Shown here: positions 29,766 to 38,215 of the stretch, piece after piece | Position numbering within the stretch: position 1 is the stretch's first letter | How the letters are laid out: every line of letters begins with the position of its first letter | NCBI GenBank assembly: GCA_900542835.1 | Contig: UQPB01000009.1 | Coordinates: 1-64,000 of the forward strand | DNA length: 64,000 nt | From: an uncultured Pelosinus sp. | GTDB taxonomy: Bacteria; Bacillota; Negativicutes; Sporomusales; Acetonemataceae | Reading direction: 5' to 3' | Position numbers and translations under genes: made by a program | Notes under the pieces: generated by a model | Database searches by the model: none | Seen by the model: the letters and a program-made list of their open reading frames with translations, nothing else | Told to the model about the DNA's origin: nothing

Positions 29766-31178
29766 CTATTCACTTACGCATTCGACTTCCGTGCCGTCAA
29801 GCAAACTGACAACCAATCTGCCCTCGCCAAATACTTCTATTTTTTCCGTCAGCGCAAAATATAGATCAATGTCAAATCCGCTGTTTCGCCCTGCCTCGGC
29901 AATGATTTTGGAAAACTGTTTTGCTTTGTAGCGCCGAAGCGGATTATCGCTTTCTCGCAGTCCTTTCCACTTGTCGAGAAAATAATCCTTGTTTTCGACC
30001 AGCGCATTAAATACATCAACGAAAGCCTGATATAAAACTCCGTTGTCGATATGCCTGCTTTTACAGCCCTTTTCGCCCTTCGCCGGATATTTGCCGTTGC
30101 AGCGCCAGATAATCCGCCTAAACCGGTCATCAGTTGAGTTCCAAACCTTCCTGCCAAAAGCCTGACCGCAGGAACCGCAGATGACTCTACCGGCAAAAGG
30201 ATTGTCCGTTGTCGCGTACTCAAGCTTCTGAATGCCATACTGCAGAGCAAAATTCCGCCTGCGTTCCATCTCAAGCTGCACCGCTTCCCACATTTCTTTG
30301 TCAATAATTGCTGGATGGCTATCTTCCACATAATACTGTGGCACCTGCCCATTGTTGTCTGCCCGTTTTTTGCTCAAGAAATCAACAGTGTAAGTTTTCT
30401 GTAGCAGCGCGTCGCCCTTATATTTTTCGTTGGTAAGCATTTTCCGGATACTGCCTTCATACCATTTCGCTTTGCCATTCCAGTTTGCTACGCCGCCAAA
30501 CTCCAAGTCTCTCGCGATCCGGTTGGCTCCTTTGCCGTCAAGGAATTCTGTGTAAATGCGCCTGACGATTTTAGCCTGCTTTTCATTGACAACGAGGTTG
30601 CCGTTTTTATCTTTGTCATATCCTAAAAACTTAGTGTGATTAACATGCAGCTTGCCCTGCTCAAAACGCCGGCGGATACCCCATGTCGAGTTTTCAGAGA
30701 TTGACCGCGACTCGTCTTGTGCCAGTGAACTTAAAATGGATAAAAGCACCTCTCCCTTGCTGTCGAGTGTGAAAATATTTTCCTTCTCGAACGCCACCCC
30801 GATTCCCAGGTCTTTGAGTTGGCGGACAAAATTGAGACAATCAAGGGTGTTTCTGGCAAACCGCGAGATGGATTTCGTGATTATCATATCGATTTTTCCG
30901 GCTTTGCAGTCTTCAATCATCCGGTTAAACTGCTCGCGCTTTTTGGTGGTGGTGCCGCTGATGCCTTCATCGGCATAAATGCCGGCAAATTCATAATCCG
31001 GATGTTTTTCGATATAGTTCGTGTAGTAGTTAACCTGGGCTTCGTAGCTTGATAACTGCTCTTCCTGATCGGTCGATACCCGGCAGTACGCGGCTACACG
31101 TTTTTTCTGTAGCTCTAGGTTTTCCGCAAGGCTTGTCCGGTTCGCCTTGGCTGGTATAACGGTAATGTTTTTTGCCAT
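29766..31178 (-). CDS. Large serine recombinase (second of a tandem pair)
   Basis: This 470-residue site-specific recombinase has a resolvase domain with nucleophile Ser35 in YCRVSTDQ and the ITKSISRFARN helix. A recombinase domain (KFLGYDKDKNGN) and a zinc ribbon (CGSCG ... CNGK ... C) follow. The start at 31178 uses GAGGAGG, which lies inside the upstream recombinase gene; the two frames overlap by 149 nt. Such enzymes integrate or excise prophages between attP and attB. It is the outermost gene of the phage, as expected for an integrase next to attP. Confidence 0.93.
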   Translation of the reverse strand: MAKNITVIPAKANRTSLAENLELQKKRVAAYCRVSTDQEEQLSSYEAQVNYYTNYIEKHPDYEFAGIYADEGISGTTTKKREQFNRMIEDCKAGKIDMIITKSISRFARNTLDCLNFVRQLKDLGIGVAFEKENIFTLDSKGEVLLSILSSLAQDESRSISENSTWGIRRRFEQGKLHVNHTKFLGYDKDKNGNLVVNEKQAKIVRRIYTEFLDGKGANRIARDLEFGGVANWNGKAKWYEGSIRKMLTNEKYKGDALLQKTYTVDFLSKKRADNNGQVPQYYVEDSHPAIIDKEMWEAVQLEMERRRNFALQYGIQKLEYATTDNPFAGRVICGSCGQAFGRKVWNSTDDRFRRIIWRCNGKYPAKGEKGCKSRHIDNGVLYQAFVDVFNALVENKDYFLDKWKGLRESDNPLRRYKAKQFSKIIAEAGRNSGFDIDLYFALTEKIEVFGEGRLVVSLLDGTEVECVSE

Positions 31179-32331
31179 TTTTCATAACCTCCTCGACCAC
31201 GGTTTTGGTTTGTATATTCATTCTGCCAATTACATCATCTTCAATCGCTGTGCCCTGGCAGGCGTTTTTACCGTTTTTAATGTAGGTGCTGCATTGCCAC
31301 ACCACTTTTTTGCAGTAATATTTGCTGTTCCAAATTCTCCGGCGCAAAGGCGCCCCGCACTTGCTGCACAGCAGCATCCCCGTCAGCGGGTAGCGGTTTT
31401 GATACTTATTTTTGGTTTCCTCTACATTGCCTTTGGCCTTAGCGCGCAAAATAATCAGTCTTTGTGTTTCATCCCAGATTTCTCTGCTTACGATTGGCGG
31501 ATGGTTATTCTCGATATAGAAGCTTTCGACCTCGCCGTGATTGACGCACTTCTTTTTGCTGAGATGGTCCTTGCTGTAGGTCTTTTGCAGCTTGGCATCG
31601 CCCTTGTATTTTTCGTTTTTGAGGATATTCAGCACAGTGCCGGAGTGCCACTTGCCTCCTGCCACTGTCCTAACCCCTGCGGCGTCCAGTTCCCTGGCAA
31701 TAACAAAGCTTCCCTTGCCGCTGACATAGTCGGCGAAAATACGCTCGACCACTTTTGCTTGAATAGGGTTGATCACCAATTCGCCGTGCTTGTTTTTGTC
31801 ATAGCCCAAGAACCTTGTGGCATTGAGGGCCAATTCACCTTGTTCAAATTTTCGCCGGTACCGCCACTTGAGGTTTTCACTGGCGCTCTTGCTTTCTTCC
31901 TGGGCAAAAGAAGAGAGGACGGTAAGCATCAGCTCGCCGTCCCCCGTAAAGGTCGAAATATTGTCTTTTTCAAAAACGACTTCTACCCCCAGTTCCTTTA
32001 ACTCCCTGACCGCCTCCAGCACCAGCGTTGTGTTGCGGGCAAAACGGGAGATGGATTTCGTTAGAATTAAGTCAATTTCCCTTGCTCTCGCCAAAGCCAG
32101 CATCCTTTGAAACTCCGGCCGCGCTTCCTTGGTGCCGGTGGTTCCATAGTCTGCAAAAATGTCGACATATTCATATTCCGGATTGGCTGCAATCAGCTTT
32201 TGGTAATAGGTGGTTTGGTTTTCCAGCGACTCGCCTTGGGCTTCGCTGCCAGAAGATACCCTGGCATAAGCACAGAGCCGTTTGCGTTTTAGCTGCACCC
32301 AACTCACTGGTTCAATGATTCTGACCCGCAT
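31030..32331 (-). CDS. Large serine recombinase (first of a tandem pair)
   Basis: I chose ATG 32331 because AAAGGAG precedes it; the protein has 433 residues. It has the same domain order as its neighbour: nucleophile Ser26 in YARVSSGS, LTKSISRFARN, RFLGYDKNKHGE, and a zinc ribbon with CSKCG and CSTY. The C-terminal ~50 residues (after HYRYTSQGEPDK) overlap the next gene in another frame and are Arg/Pro-rich. The two enzymes are similar but clearly diverged, so both may be needed for recombination. Alternatively one may control the other. Confidence 0.92.
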   Translation of the reverse strand: MRVRIIEPVSWVQLKRKRLCAYARVSSGSEAQGESLENQTTYYQKLIAANPEYEYVDIFADYGTTGTKEARPEFQRMLALARAREIDLILTKSISRFARNTTLVLEAVRELKELGVEVVFEKDNISTFTGDGELMLTVLSSFAQEESKSASENLKWRYRRKFEQGELALNATRFLGYDKNKHGELVINPIQAKVVERIFADYVSGKGSFVIARELDAAGVRTVAGGKWHSGTVLNILKNEKYKGDAKLQKTYSKDHLSKKKCVNHGEVESFYIENNHPPIVSREIWDETQRLIILRAKAKGNVEETKNKYQNRYPLTGMLLCSKCGAPLRRRIWNSKYYCKKVVWQCSTYIKNGKNACQGTAIEDDVIGRMNIQTKTVVEEVMKNGKKHYRYTSQGEPDKPCGKPRATEKTCSRVLPGIDRSGRAVIKLRSPG

Positions 32332-32452
32332 AAGCCTGCTCCTTTCTATCAAATTCCATACCTATACATCACTCTAAAGCGCCGTAAAGTCAACTAAAAT
32401 AGAGGAAAGTTAACTCCAGCCAAGAATAATCAAGGCTAGAGGTGATGAGCAC

Positions 32453-32986
32453 ATGCCAACCAGCGACATTCTGCCAGACGTCTTGCGTCCCAATCTGAAG
32501 CTTGTTATTTGCGGAACAGCTGCTGCCGAACATTTCGCCAAGCTTGGCTCTTATTATGCAGGCGAAAACAACAGATTTTGGAGGATACTTCATGAAACCG
32601 GCTTGACAGACCGCCTGCTGCACACTTCAGAGTATCTGGATTTGCTAAGCTATGGCATTGGCTTGACAGACATCGCGAAAAAAGCAGCCGGCGTGGACGC
32701 AAAAATCGCGCAAAAAGAATATGACTTGGAATCTTTTGTGCAAAAGATGGCCCTTTTTCGCCCCCAAGTCATTTGTTTCAATGGCAAAGCCGCAGCCGCC
32801 TTATTTTTCAGCCGGCAAGACCAGCGCAGGCGAAAAACCTCCCAGATCAACTATGGCCCTTGCCTCATGAAGGACAATCCTGCCGCTATTTTTGTAGCGC
32901 CCTCGACTTCGGGAGCGGCGAGACGGTATTGGGAGCCCGGCTATTGGCACGAATTAGCCGGCTTGGTAAACCAGGCGCAAACATAA
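32453..32986 (+). CDS. mug: Mismatch-specific uracil-DNA glycosylase (Mug family)
   Basis: The 177-residue protein reads against all its neighbours; a GGTGAT site precedes ATG 32453. It has the Mug/TDG pattern: LKLVICGTAAAEHFAKLGSY with GENNRFWRILHETGL (residues 15-50), YGIGLTDIAKK, PQVICFNGKAAA, and VAPSTSGAARRYW near residues 147-159. Family members remove uracil or thymine from G mismatches in DNA. The typical GINPG loop is replaced by CGTAA, as in many Firmicutes homologues. Lying between the recombinases and the SymE module on the opposite strand, it is likely cargo expressed in the lysogen. Confidence 0.88.
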   Translation: MPTSDILPDVLRPNLKLVICGTAAAEHFAKLGSYYAGENNRFWRILHETGLTDRLLHTSEYLDLLSYGIGLTDIAKKAAGVDAKIAQKEYDLESFVQKMALFRPQVICFNGKAAAALFFSRQDQRRRKTSQINYGPCLMKDNPAAIFVAPSTSGAARRYWEPGYWHELAGLVNQAQT

Positions 32987-33051
32987 TACCCACTTAGCCA
33001 ATATCTCCCACCGAAGGTCTTGATTGTTGTTCATTTTTATTAGCCTGTGTC

Positions 33052-33243
33052 CTATGCTTCGGCATCGGGAATAAGCCTGACAAGCAGCAGGCCTTTTCTT
33101 GCAACCACTGTAATCTTGCCGCCCGGCTCAAAGCCAAGTTTCCGGAGCCATTTTCCCTGTAGCCGGATAATCGGCACCGGCTTGTTGTTCTGGTAAAGAT
33201 AATAGACAGACAGCCTACGGTTTAACCTTGTCTTCTCTGGCAT
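33052..33243 (-). CDS. symE: SymE-family type I toxin
   Basis: The 63-residue protein contains IIRLQGKWLRKLGFEPGG (residues 24-41) and KITVVARKGLLLVRLI, the AbrB-like SymE core. SymE proteins are SOS-linked RNA- or nucleoid-targeting toxins controlled by an antisense RNA. The start ATG 33243 lies 3 nt after the stop of the small gene upstream, so the two are co-translated. A convergent antisense RNA candidate lies over the leader of this operon. Confidence 0.8.
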   Translation of the reverse strand: MPEKTRLNRRLSVYYLYQNNKPVPIIRLQGKWLRKLGFEPGGKITVVARKGLLLVRLIPDAEA

Positions 33244-33246
33244 TGG

Positions 33247-33435
33247 TCAGCCACCTCCCCTGATATTCAGGCCGCGCCGAAGCCTCCGCCAATTCAATGG
33301 CGGAAAAGAAACGGACGGAGCCTGTTTTGCGGGGAAATCAAAAAGCGCACGCCAGGTCTCTATAGACCTACACATGCGCTGAAAGGCTTTGTTGTCCAAC
33401 GTACTCCAAGGACCGGCCGGGGCGTAGCCCGCCAT
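33247..33435 (-). CDS. Small protein upstream of symE
   Basis: ATG 33435 follows AAGGAGAACTACA, a good ribosome-binding site, and gives a 62-residue peptide (start MAGYAPAGPWSTLDNKAF). The C-terminus is Arg/Gly-rich. The stop is 3 nt before the symE start, which suggests translational coupling. I do not recognise a family; it may be a leader or co-factor of the toxin. No hydrophobic segment is present. Confidence 0.5.
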   Translation of the reverse strand: MAGYAPAGPWSTLDNKAFQRMCRSIETWRALFDFPAKQAPSVSFPPLNWRRLRRGLNIRGGG

Positions 33436-33534
33436 TGTAGTTCTCCTTGGCTTTCGCTGGTTTTTCCGCATGCAGCCGCTCAGCCCCTGCCCGAGCCTGA
33501 CCATTTTCATTACACAGAAAAGGCGTTTCCTTGC

Positions 33535-33563
33535 TTGTTGAAAAGAAGGGCGCGCTGTATAAT
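33535..33563 (+). promoter_or_regulatory. Plus-strand promoter of the antisense RNA candidate
   Basis: TTGTTG (33535-33540) and a perfect TATAAT (33558-33563) are separated by exactly 17 nt. No protein gene follows on this strand. The promoter faces the minus-strand symE operon and starts transcription near 33570. Confidence 0.75.
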
Positions 33564-33569
33564 AAAATT

Positions 33570-33670
33570 GTCGTCGTGGACAGCCTGGCTGTTACGTGTA
33601 GGTGCTCATTCCACCTGCGCGAGCCTGGGAGTGTTCCCGCACTTCCAGGTCGCGGCGACTTCTTTATTTC
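33570..33670 (+). ncRNA. Candidate antisense RNA opposite the symE operon leader
   Basis: The predicted transcript forms two hairpins: AGGTG/CACCT (33600-33616), then a long one at 33619-33653 pairing GCGA, CCTGG and AGTG with CACT, CCAGG and TCGC. A TTCTTTATTT stretch follows, a modest terminator. It is complementary to the 5' leader of the symE transcript predicted from the promoter at 33682-33709. This resembles the SymR/SymE principle, although the RNA covers the leader and not the toxin start. The ends are estimates. Confidence 0.55.
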
Positions 33671-33681
33671 CACCTGACACC

Positions 33682-33709
33682 AGTATAGCTCCGTGTTTAC
33701 AAATAGCAA
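33682..33709 (-). promoter_or_regulatory. Minus-strand promoter of the symE operon
   Basis: On the minus strand TTGCTA (33709-33704) and TATACT (33687-33682) are separated by 16 nt. A transcript from here would start near 33675 and run through a leader of about 240 nt into the 62-residue gene and symE. The leader is fully antisense to the plus-strand RNA candidate. Confidence 0.6.
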
Positions 33710-33745
33710 GCGATAGCTGGGCTAAACCCAAAAGATATTTTCACT

Positions 33746-34375
33746 TTAAAACCGCCAAACCTGCCTGACCTCCCAGCCGGAGGTCTTTATTTTTCCCCTC
33801 GCCAAATCCTCCGGCACCAGATGCGCTTCCGCCGCCACGGCTTTATTCGGAGCGTAGTTTCGCTGTACACCGAGCGGGATATAGGCGTCGCCCCGGTGGC
33901 GTCCTAGCCCTGTTGAAAGTTCCCAAGCTTTGTCCAGATTAATTTTCAACACGTCCACCTTGTAGTCCTTATCGTTTTTGACCACAGCCGTCCGGTCGGT
34001 CTTTTCCAGCGCGGCAGGCGGCAAGTCGGCATCCTGCTTGTTGAGCCGCTCCGCCACCTGCTCAGCCGCAGCCTCCAACGAAGGCGCTTTTACGGTAAAA
34101 CTGGCAGCAGGCGGCTTAGTTTTCATTTCGTCATAAGCCGCCTGCAGTTCCTTAGCATTCATCTGTGAGATATGAAGCGCTTTGCTTAACGCCTGAGTCT
34201 GCTCAAGCTGCTCCTGCTGCAGCACCACGGCCTGCCGGTGCTTTTCCTCTGCTTGTTGGACGCGCAGCCAAAGCCAGATAAACATTGCGCTTATGAATAG
34301 GAAGAAAACAACGAATAATATCAGCCGCTTATTTTGTTTAAAGGCCGCTCCCCAAGTTTGGAATACCTGAAGCAT
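33746..34375 (-). CDS. Membrane-anchored coiled-coil protein, candidate spanin
   Basis: The 209-residue protein has a short basic N-terminus, one hydrophobic segment at about 19-38 (LILFVVFFLFISAMFIWLWL), then a Gln/Glu-rich coiled coil to about residue 90 and a soluble C-terminal domain. ATG 34375 lies 3 nt after the amidase stop, completing a holin-endolysin-third gene order. That topology and position match an inner-membrane spanin (Rz type), which a phage of a diderm host would need to disrupt the outer membrane. No Rz sequence signature is visible, so the role is inference. Confidence 0.6.
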   Translation of the reverse strand: MLQVFQTWGAAFKQNKRLILFVVFFLFISAMFIWLWLRVQQAEEKHRQAVVLQQEQLEQTQALSKALHISQMNAKELQAAYDEMKTKPPAASFTVKAPSLEAAAEQVAERLNKQDADLPPAALEKTDRTAVVKNDKDYKVDVLKINLDKAWELSTGLGRHRGDAYIPLGVQRNYAPNKAVAAEAHLVPEDLARGKIKTSGWEVRQVWRF

Positions 34376-34378
34376 ATC

Positions 34379-34963
34379 TCAGCCCCCCAGCAGCATCGTG
34401 TAATCCGTCACTCCCCGCGCAATTGCCCTCGCATACCGGTCCCGCCACGCGGCGTGTGCCAACAAGGCCGCTTCCTCATCATTTGAAATAAACGCCATTT
34501 CCACCAAGCAGGCAGGAGCGTCGGTATAGACCAATACATAGAAGCGCGACTCCTTATCGGGATCACCGTCAGAGTAATCCGTTCTCCCTGCCCGATCGGG
34601 AAACTCAGCAGCAATTTGCTTGTATATGCACGTCGCCAGCCTGTCCCCTTCCGTCTGTCCTGGAGATGTCCAGACCTCATAGCCTTCCGCGCTCTCGTTC
34701 GCCGCGCTATTGCAATGAAGAGAAATAAAAATATCGGCGCCCCAGTCATTCGCCAGCGCTGTCCGATAGCTTAGATCATCCGTTTCTTCTTGTTCCCATT
34801 CGGTTCGAGTTAGTTTCACCTCATACCCTGCATTAAGCAGATAGCTTGCTACTTGCCGCGAAATCATCAGCGCGACATCCGCCTCCTGCAGACCCGTTGC
34901 TACATGCATCGCGCCAGGATCAATGTTTCGGCCCGCATGGCCTGGATCGATAACTACTTTCAT
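34379..34963 (-). CDS. Phage endolysin, N-acetylmuramoyl-L-alanine amidase (Amidase_3)
   Basis: The start ATG 34963 follows GGAGGGAGAGC and gives 194 residues. Zinc ligands and catalytic residues of Amidase_3 are all present: His in VIDPGHAG (near residue 8), Glu in LQEADVAL, His in FISLHCNSAAN and catalytic Glu in CLVEMAFISN. It cleaves the amide bond between MurNAc and L-Ala in peptidoglycan. There is no signal peptide or wall-binding domain, so it should be released by the holin encoded just upstream. Confidence 0.93.
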   Translation of the reverse strand: MKVVIDPGHAGRNIDPGAMHVATGLQEADVALMISRQVASYLLNAGYEVKLTRTEWEQEETDDLSYRTALANDWGADIFISLHCNSAANESAEGYEVWTSPGQTEGDRLATCIYKQIAAEFPDRAGRTDYSDGDPDKESRFYVLVYTDAPACLVEMAFISNDEEAALLAHAAWRDRYARAIARGVTDYTMLLGG

Positions 34964-34988
34964 ACGCTCTCCCTCCATCTTAGAAAAA

Positions 34989-35420
34989 CTAATTCCTATC
35001 ATTCAAAGATTCCTTTTCTTCCCTTAGCTGCACCAGCTTCTCCCGGATAAAAGCGGGAATATACCCGCTATACCCCATACGGTCCAAGTTTTCAATGATG
35101 CTCAAGCCTTCATTGCCCAGATAGGCAAAGATCACCATGGACCGGCAGGTGCTGCTGCCAAAGATGCTCGCATCAATCCAGTGGGCCATAATGACGATCA
35201 CCAGCATAACGATTTTGCGTTTTATCCCTGCAAAGCCTTTTTTGCTGTCAAGCGTTGCCGTCTTCCACGCAGCGATCAACCCGGTCACATAATCAATCAC
35301 AACAAAAACCAGAAGCGCCGTAATCAACCTGTCGAGACCGCCGACAAGAAAGGAAAAAGCTGCGCCTATGGCTGAAAACACAGCCATGATGCGCAGCTCG
35401 ATTTGTGTGTACTCAGTCAT
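34989..35420 (-). CDS. Phage holin, TcdE/Cph1 (Holin_4) family
   Basis: The 143-residue membrane protein has hydrophobic segments at about 10-30, 33-52 and 68-84, with DYVTGLIAAW and KKGFAGIKRK typical of this holin family. A charged C-terminal tail follows (REKLVQLREEKESLND). AAAGGAGGATGAGA precedes ATG 35420. It should form pores in the inner membrane that release the amidase at lysis. This family is typical of Firmicutes phages. Confidence 0.92.
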   Translation of the reverse strand: MTEYTQIELRIMAVFSAIGAAFSFLVGGLDRLITALLVFVVIDYVTGLIAAWKTATLDSKKGFAGIKRKIVMLVIVIMAHWIDASIFGSSTCRSMVIFAYLGNEGLSIIENLDRMGYSGYIPAFIREKLVQLREEKESLNDRN

Positions 35421-35435
35421 TTCTCATCCTCCTTT

Positions 35436-35981
35436 TTATACCAAGCCGTAGCTGCTCAGCGCCGCTTTTAGCGCCCGCACATCGTCAGCCAGTTCCTCGC
35501 ATTTATCCCGCAGCGCCTGCATTTCCGCCTGTGAATAAGTCATACTGATGGTTAGCCCGCCGATTTCATTATCTGTATTGCCGAAAGAAACTGTCGACTT
35601 AGCGACAGGTGTTGCTCCGAAGAAACCTACCTTGCCTGCGGCCGAGAACTCATTTTGCCATGTCGATCCTTTATAGACAAGAGGCTGGGCTGTTTGTTTG
35701 TCCCAAACCCGCAGCCCCTCAAACGGTGTATAGAATGCCCAGCTCCCGCCAATAAGCTGGGCTAGCTGCTTATCTTTTGCAGTCCAGGCTCCCGTTGCTC
35801 CTGTCCCTACAATATAAAGATTCCCGTCTGAACCTGTCGGCGGAGTCGTAAGGGCCGTTGATTCTACGGAGGTTTGAAGTAATGCGTCTAAAGAGTTCAG
35901 GCTCATGGCATGGGTGACTTCTTTCTGCGCCTGACTTTGCAGGATATAAGGAAGTTTCAATCGGGGTGTATTGTCGCTCAT
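35436..35981 (-). CDS. DUF2793 phage tail-associated protein
   Basis: The 181-residue protein opens with TPRLKLPYILQSQAQKEVTH, the DUF2793 signature, and continues with a short beta-rich region (GDGNLYIVGTGATGAW type). It ends in a coiled coil (QALRDKCEELADDVRALKAA) that probably trimerises. ATG 35981 overlaps the stop of the large tail gene. DUF2793 proteins close the tail cluster of GTA-like phages and may be fibre or tip proteins. Confidence 0.85.
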   Translation of the reverse strand: MSDNTPRLKLPYILQSQAQKEVTHAMSLNSLDALLQTSVESTALTTPPTGSDGNLYIVGTGATGAWTAKDKQLAQLIGGSWAFYTPFEGLRVWDKQTAQPLVYKGSTWQNEFSAAGKVGFFGATPVAKSTVSFGNTDNEIGGLTISMTYSQAEMQALRDKCEELADDVRALKAALSSYGLV

Positions 35982-38215
35982 ATCATTTCCTCCTTCTTCG
36001 TTCCCCGGCCTCTGGTTTCGCTTAGCTGGTAAATCCGAACTCCAACTTGAGCTTGCACGCTTCCGAAGTCCGCGATTTGGTCGGCTGCTGAATAATACGC
36101 AGCAGAAACCGTGGTCCGCAGCGTTCTTTTTACTGCTTCACCGTTCATAACTTCTATTTCATATACTTCACTTTTCTCATCTAAGGGAACATCAACATAG
36201 TCCTTCCAAATGCCATCGCCACGGGTTCGGCGAACCCAAGAGATGGTGAGGTTTCCACTGCTGTCTCGAACTCCCCTCACATGACACGGCGACAGGGGCA
36301 GCGCCGCTATTCCCTGACAGGTAACTTGCTTGTCCTGATACAAGGAATTTGTCATGGGCAAGGCTACAGGACCCACTCGGAACAGACGAGTTTGGAACCA
36401 ATCAGAGGATGGTATTGTCAGTTTTCCAAGGGTTGCAGGAGAAAGCAAGACGAATCGTTCTCCAATACCATGCCCACACATCTTCTGCTCGGTCCCGAGC
36501 CTCCCCCGGAGCAGTCCGGATAGACGATAGGTGTTTTGCGCAATCAGGATTGCGGTCGTAAACTGGATGATTTCATCGCCCACAAGAGCGGCATTGAATC
36601 CGTTGAGCACATCAAATGGCGGGCGGCTTTCCAGGGTTCCGCTGCTCAGCACCACGTCGAGTGTATTGGCATAGTCCCAAAAGGCTGTTGGACCATTCCC
36701 TAAAACGGAGGCTGCAACACCCATAGTGGCCTGGGGAATGCGATATAGATTCAAGGAATAGGTCAATCCATTGTCATTCGAGCGAAATACGCTTGCCCCG
36801 TAATAGACACTGGCGGTTGCGGCTACATACATTGTGTCTTCGGTTGCGCCTACATCACCAGGCAATTGAGGAATATCCAAAAACTCAACCGTAATTGCAG
36901 TCGCCGCTGGTGCAGGCTGAACTTCAGGCTCCGGATCCACGTCCCGAGTTACAATTGTATACGTACTGGCATAAGTCGATTCAGCCTGAATTTTAATGAT
37001 GCCTGGTTTTCCATAGGACGTCTTACTCACTACGACTAGAGCCTTGCGGTCATTGGCAAGGTTCAGTTCCAAAATGTCACCAGGAAGAATGTGCGCATAG
37101 GCTGAACCCAGAGAGAATTCGTACTTGGTTCGGCCGACCCAGGCTTCGTACAGTCGGGTATCAGCCAGGGTTTTGGCCTTTGCATCACCCAAAACAAAGG
37201 CTGCATCAATCGTTTTTTCATTCCTGCTTTGGGTGAGCTGGCGAAAAGCGGTCATAACCCCCTGCTGGTAGTCTTTATCGGCTGACAGATACTTGACCGT
37301 CAGCCGGGCTGGAAGCTCTCTCTCATCCATTCGGGTAACCGTATAGGACTCGGCATCGGATGTTCCTTCAGAGACGCCCATTGCTTCTAATGGTACTGCG
37401 ATCACCTTCGAAAAGTCTCGTTGTCTGAACACCGCTTGGCCATTTCTCTCTATTCCGTCAAACACATATAGAAGCTGCAGTTGTTCGATTTGGCTTCTGC
37501 GGGTTTTTTCACCACTGCTAATATAGCCTGGTATAGTTATGCTCTGGATATCGGAGGCATCGAACTCGATTTCTTCAAGGCCCGCGTCCAGGCTAATTTC
37601 TTCTACGATAGTTTTAAGGTCTGAGGTCGAATGGGTTACCTCGAAAGACAGATTGGGAATTCGGTTGCCGTAGTCTGTCACATAAAAATTCTTGAATACG
37701 ATATAGGCTAGCCCTCGGTAGGCAGGAACATTGCCAGAGCCTTCGATACCCTCGATAAACGGATCCGGCGTCTGTGTTTCTGTCCCGTAGTATAAGGTGT
37801 AGTCATGCTTGGAAAGCTCAATGAGCTTGCCGTCGGCCCATGCCCTGCCAATAGCGCTGATGGGCCCCTGGCAAATCCCCACTGCAAAAGAAACGGAATA
37901 GGTGTAGCTGGTTGTTGTAACACCCCCGCCGCCGCCACCTTTACCGCCGCCTTGCTTTTCGGTAGCCACATGCTCCACATAATTCGTTCCCCAGATGACA
38001 TTGCAGTCTGTACGGACTGTACCATAAATCTTTGGAATATTAGCGCCGAAGGTAGAGGTTTGGAGCCGTAAGTCATCGAGTCTCGGACCCTCCTGGCTAT
38101 AGCTGGCGCCAAATAGGGATTGATCAATTACATTTCCAGCCATAGCCGCCACTCCAGACCAGAAGGCGTTCCAGCCGGCGTTTTGGGCAATGGTTCCTAA
38201 AATCAGCGTTGCCAT
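35978..38215 (-). CDS. Large phage tail-tip protein, GTA/Phage-tail_3-like
   Basis: The 745-residue protein has the N-terminal pattern of this family: a hydrophobic start (ATLILGTIAQNAG), SLFGASYSQEGPRLDDL, then IPKIYGTVRTDCNVIW and a glycine stretch before TTTSYTYSVSFAVGICQGPI. The centre and C-terminus are beta-rich (fibronectin-like part near 630-740). These proteins build the tail hub or baseplate of siphophages and gene transfer agents. The gene overlaps its neighbours at both ends by a few bases, so it belongs to one late operon. It is shorter than many homologues, which reach 1000 or more residues. Confidence 0.87.
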   Translation of the reverse strand: MATLILGTIAQNAGWNAFWSGVAAMAGNVIDQSLFGASYSQEGPRLDDLRLQTSTFGANIPKIYGTVRTDCNVIWGTNYVEHVATEKQGGGKGGGGGGVTTTSYTYSVSFAVGICQGPISAIGRAWADGKLIELSKHDYTLYYGTETQTPDPFIEGIEGSGNVPAYRGLAYIVFKNFYVTDYGNRIPNLSFEVTHSTSDLKTIVEEISLDAGLEEIEFDASDIQSITIPGYISSGEKTRRSQIEQLQLLYVFDGIERNGQAVFRQRDFSKVIAVPLEAMGVSEGTSDAESYTVTRMDERELPARLTVKYLSADKDYQQGVMTAFRQLTQSRNEKTIDAAFVLGDAKAKTLADTRLYEAWVGRTKYEFSLGSAYAHILPGDILELNLANDRKALVVVSKTSYGKPGIIKIQAESTYASTYTIVTRDVDPEPEVQPAPAATAITVEFLDIPQLPGDVGATEDTMYVAATASVYYGASVFRSNDNGLTYSLNLYRIPQATMGVAASVLGNGPTAFWDYANTLDVVLSSGTLESRPPFDVLNGFNAALVGDEIIQFTTAILIAQNTYRLSGLLRGRLGTEQKMCGHGIGERFVLLSPATLGKLTIPSSDWFQTRLFRVGPVALPMTNSLYQDKQVTCQGIAALPLSPCHVRGVRDSSGNLTISWVRRTRGDGIWKDYVDVPLDEKSEVYEIEVMNGEAVKRTLRTTVSAAYYSAADQIADFGSVQAQVGVRIYQLSETRGRGTKKEEMI

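Noticed and set aside
33368..33709. Minus-strand open frame of 113 codons over the antisense RNA region
   Set aside because: It has no ribosome-binding site and its sequence is explained by the structured leader and two promoters.
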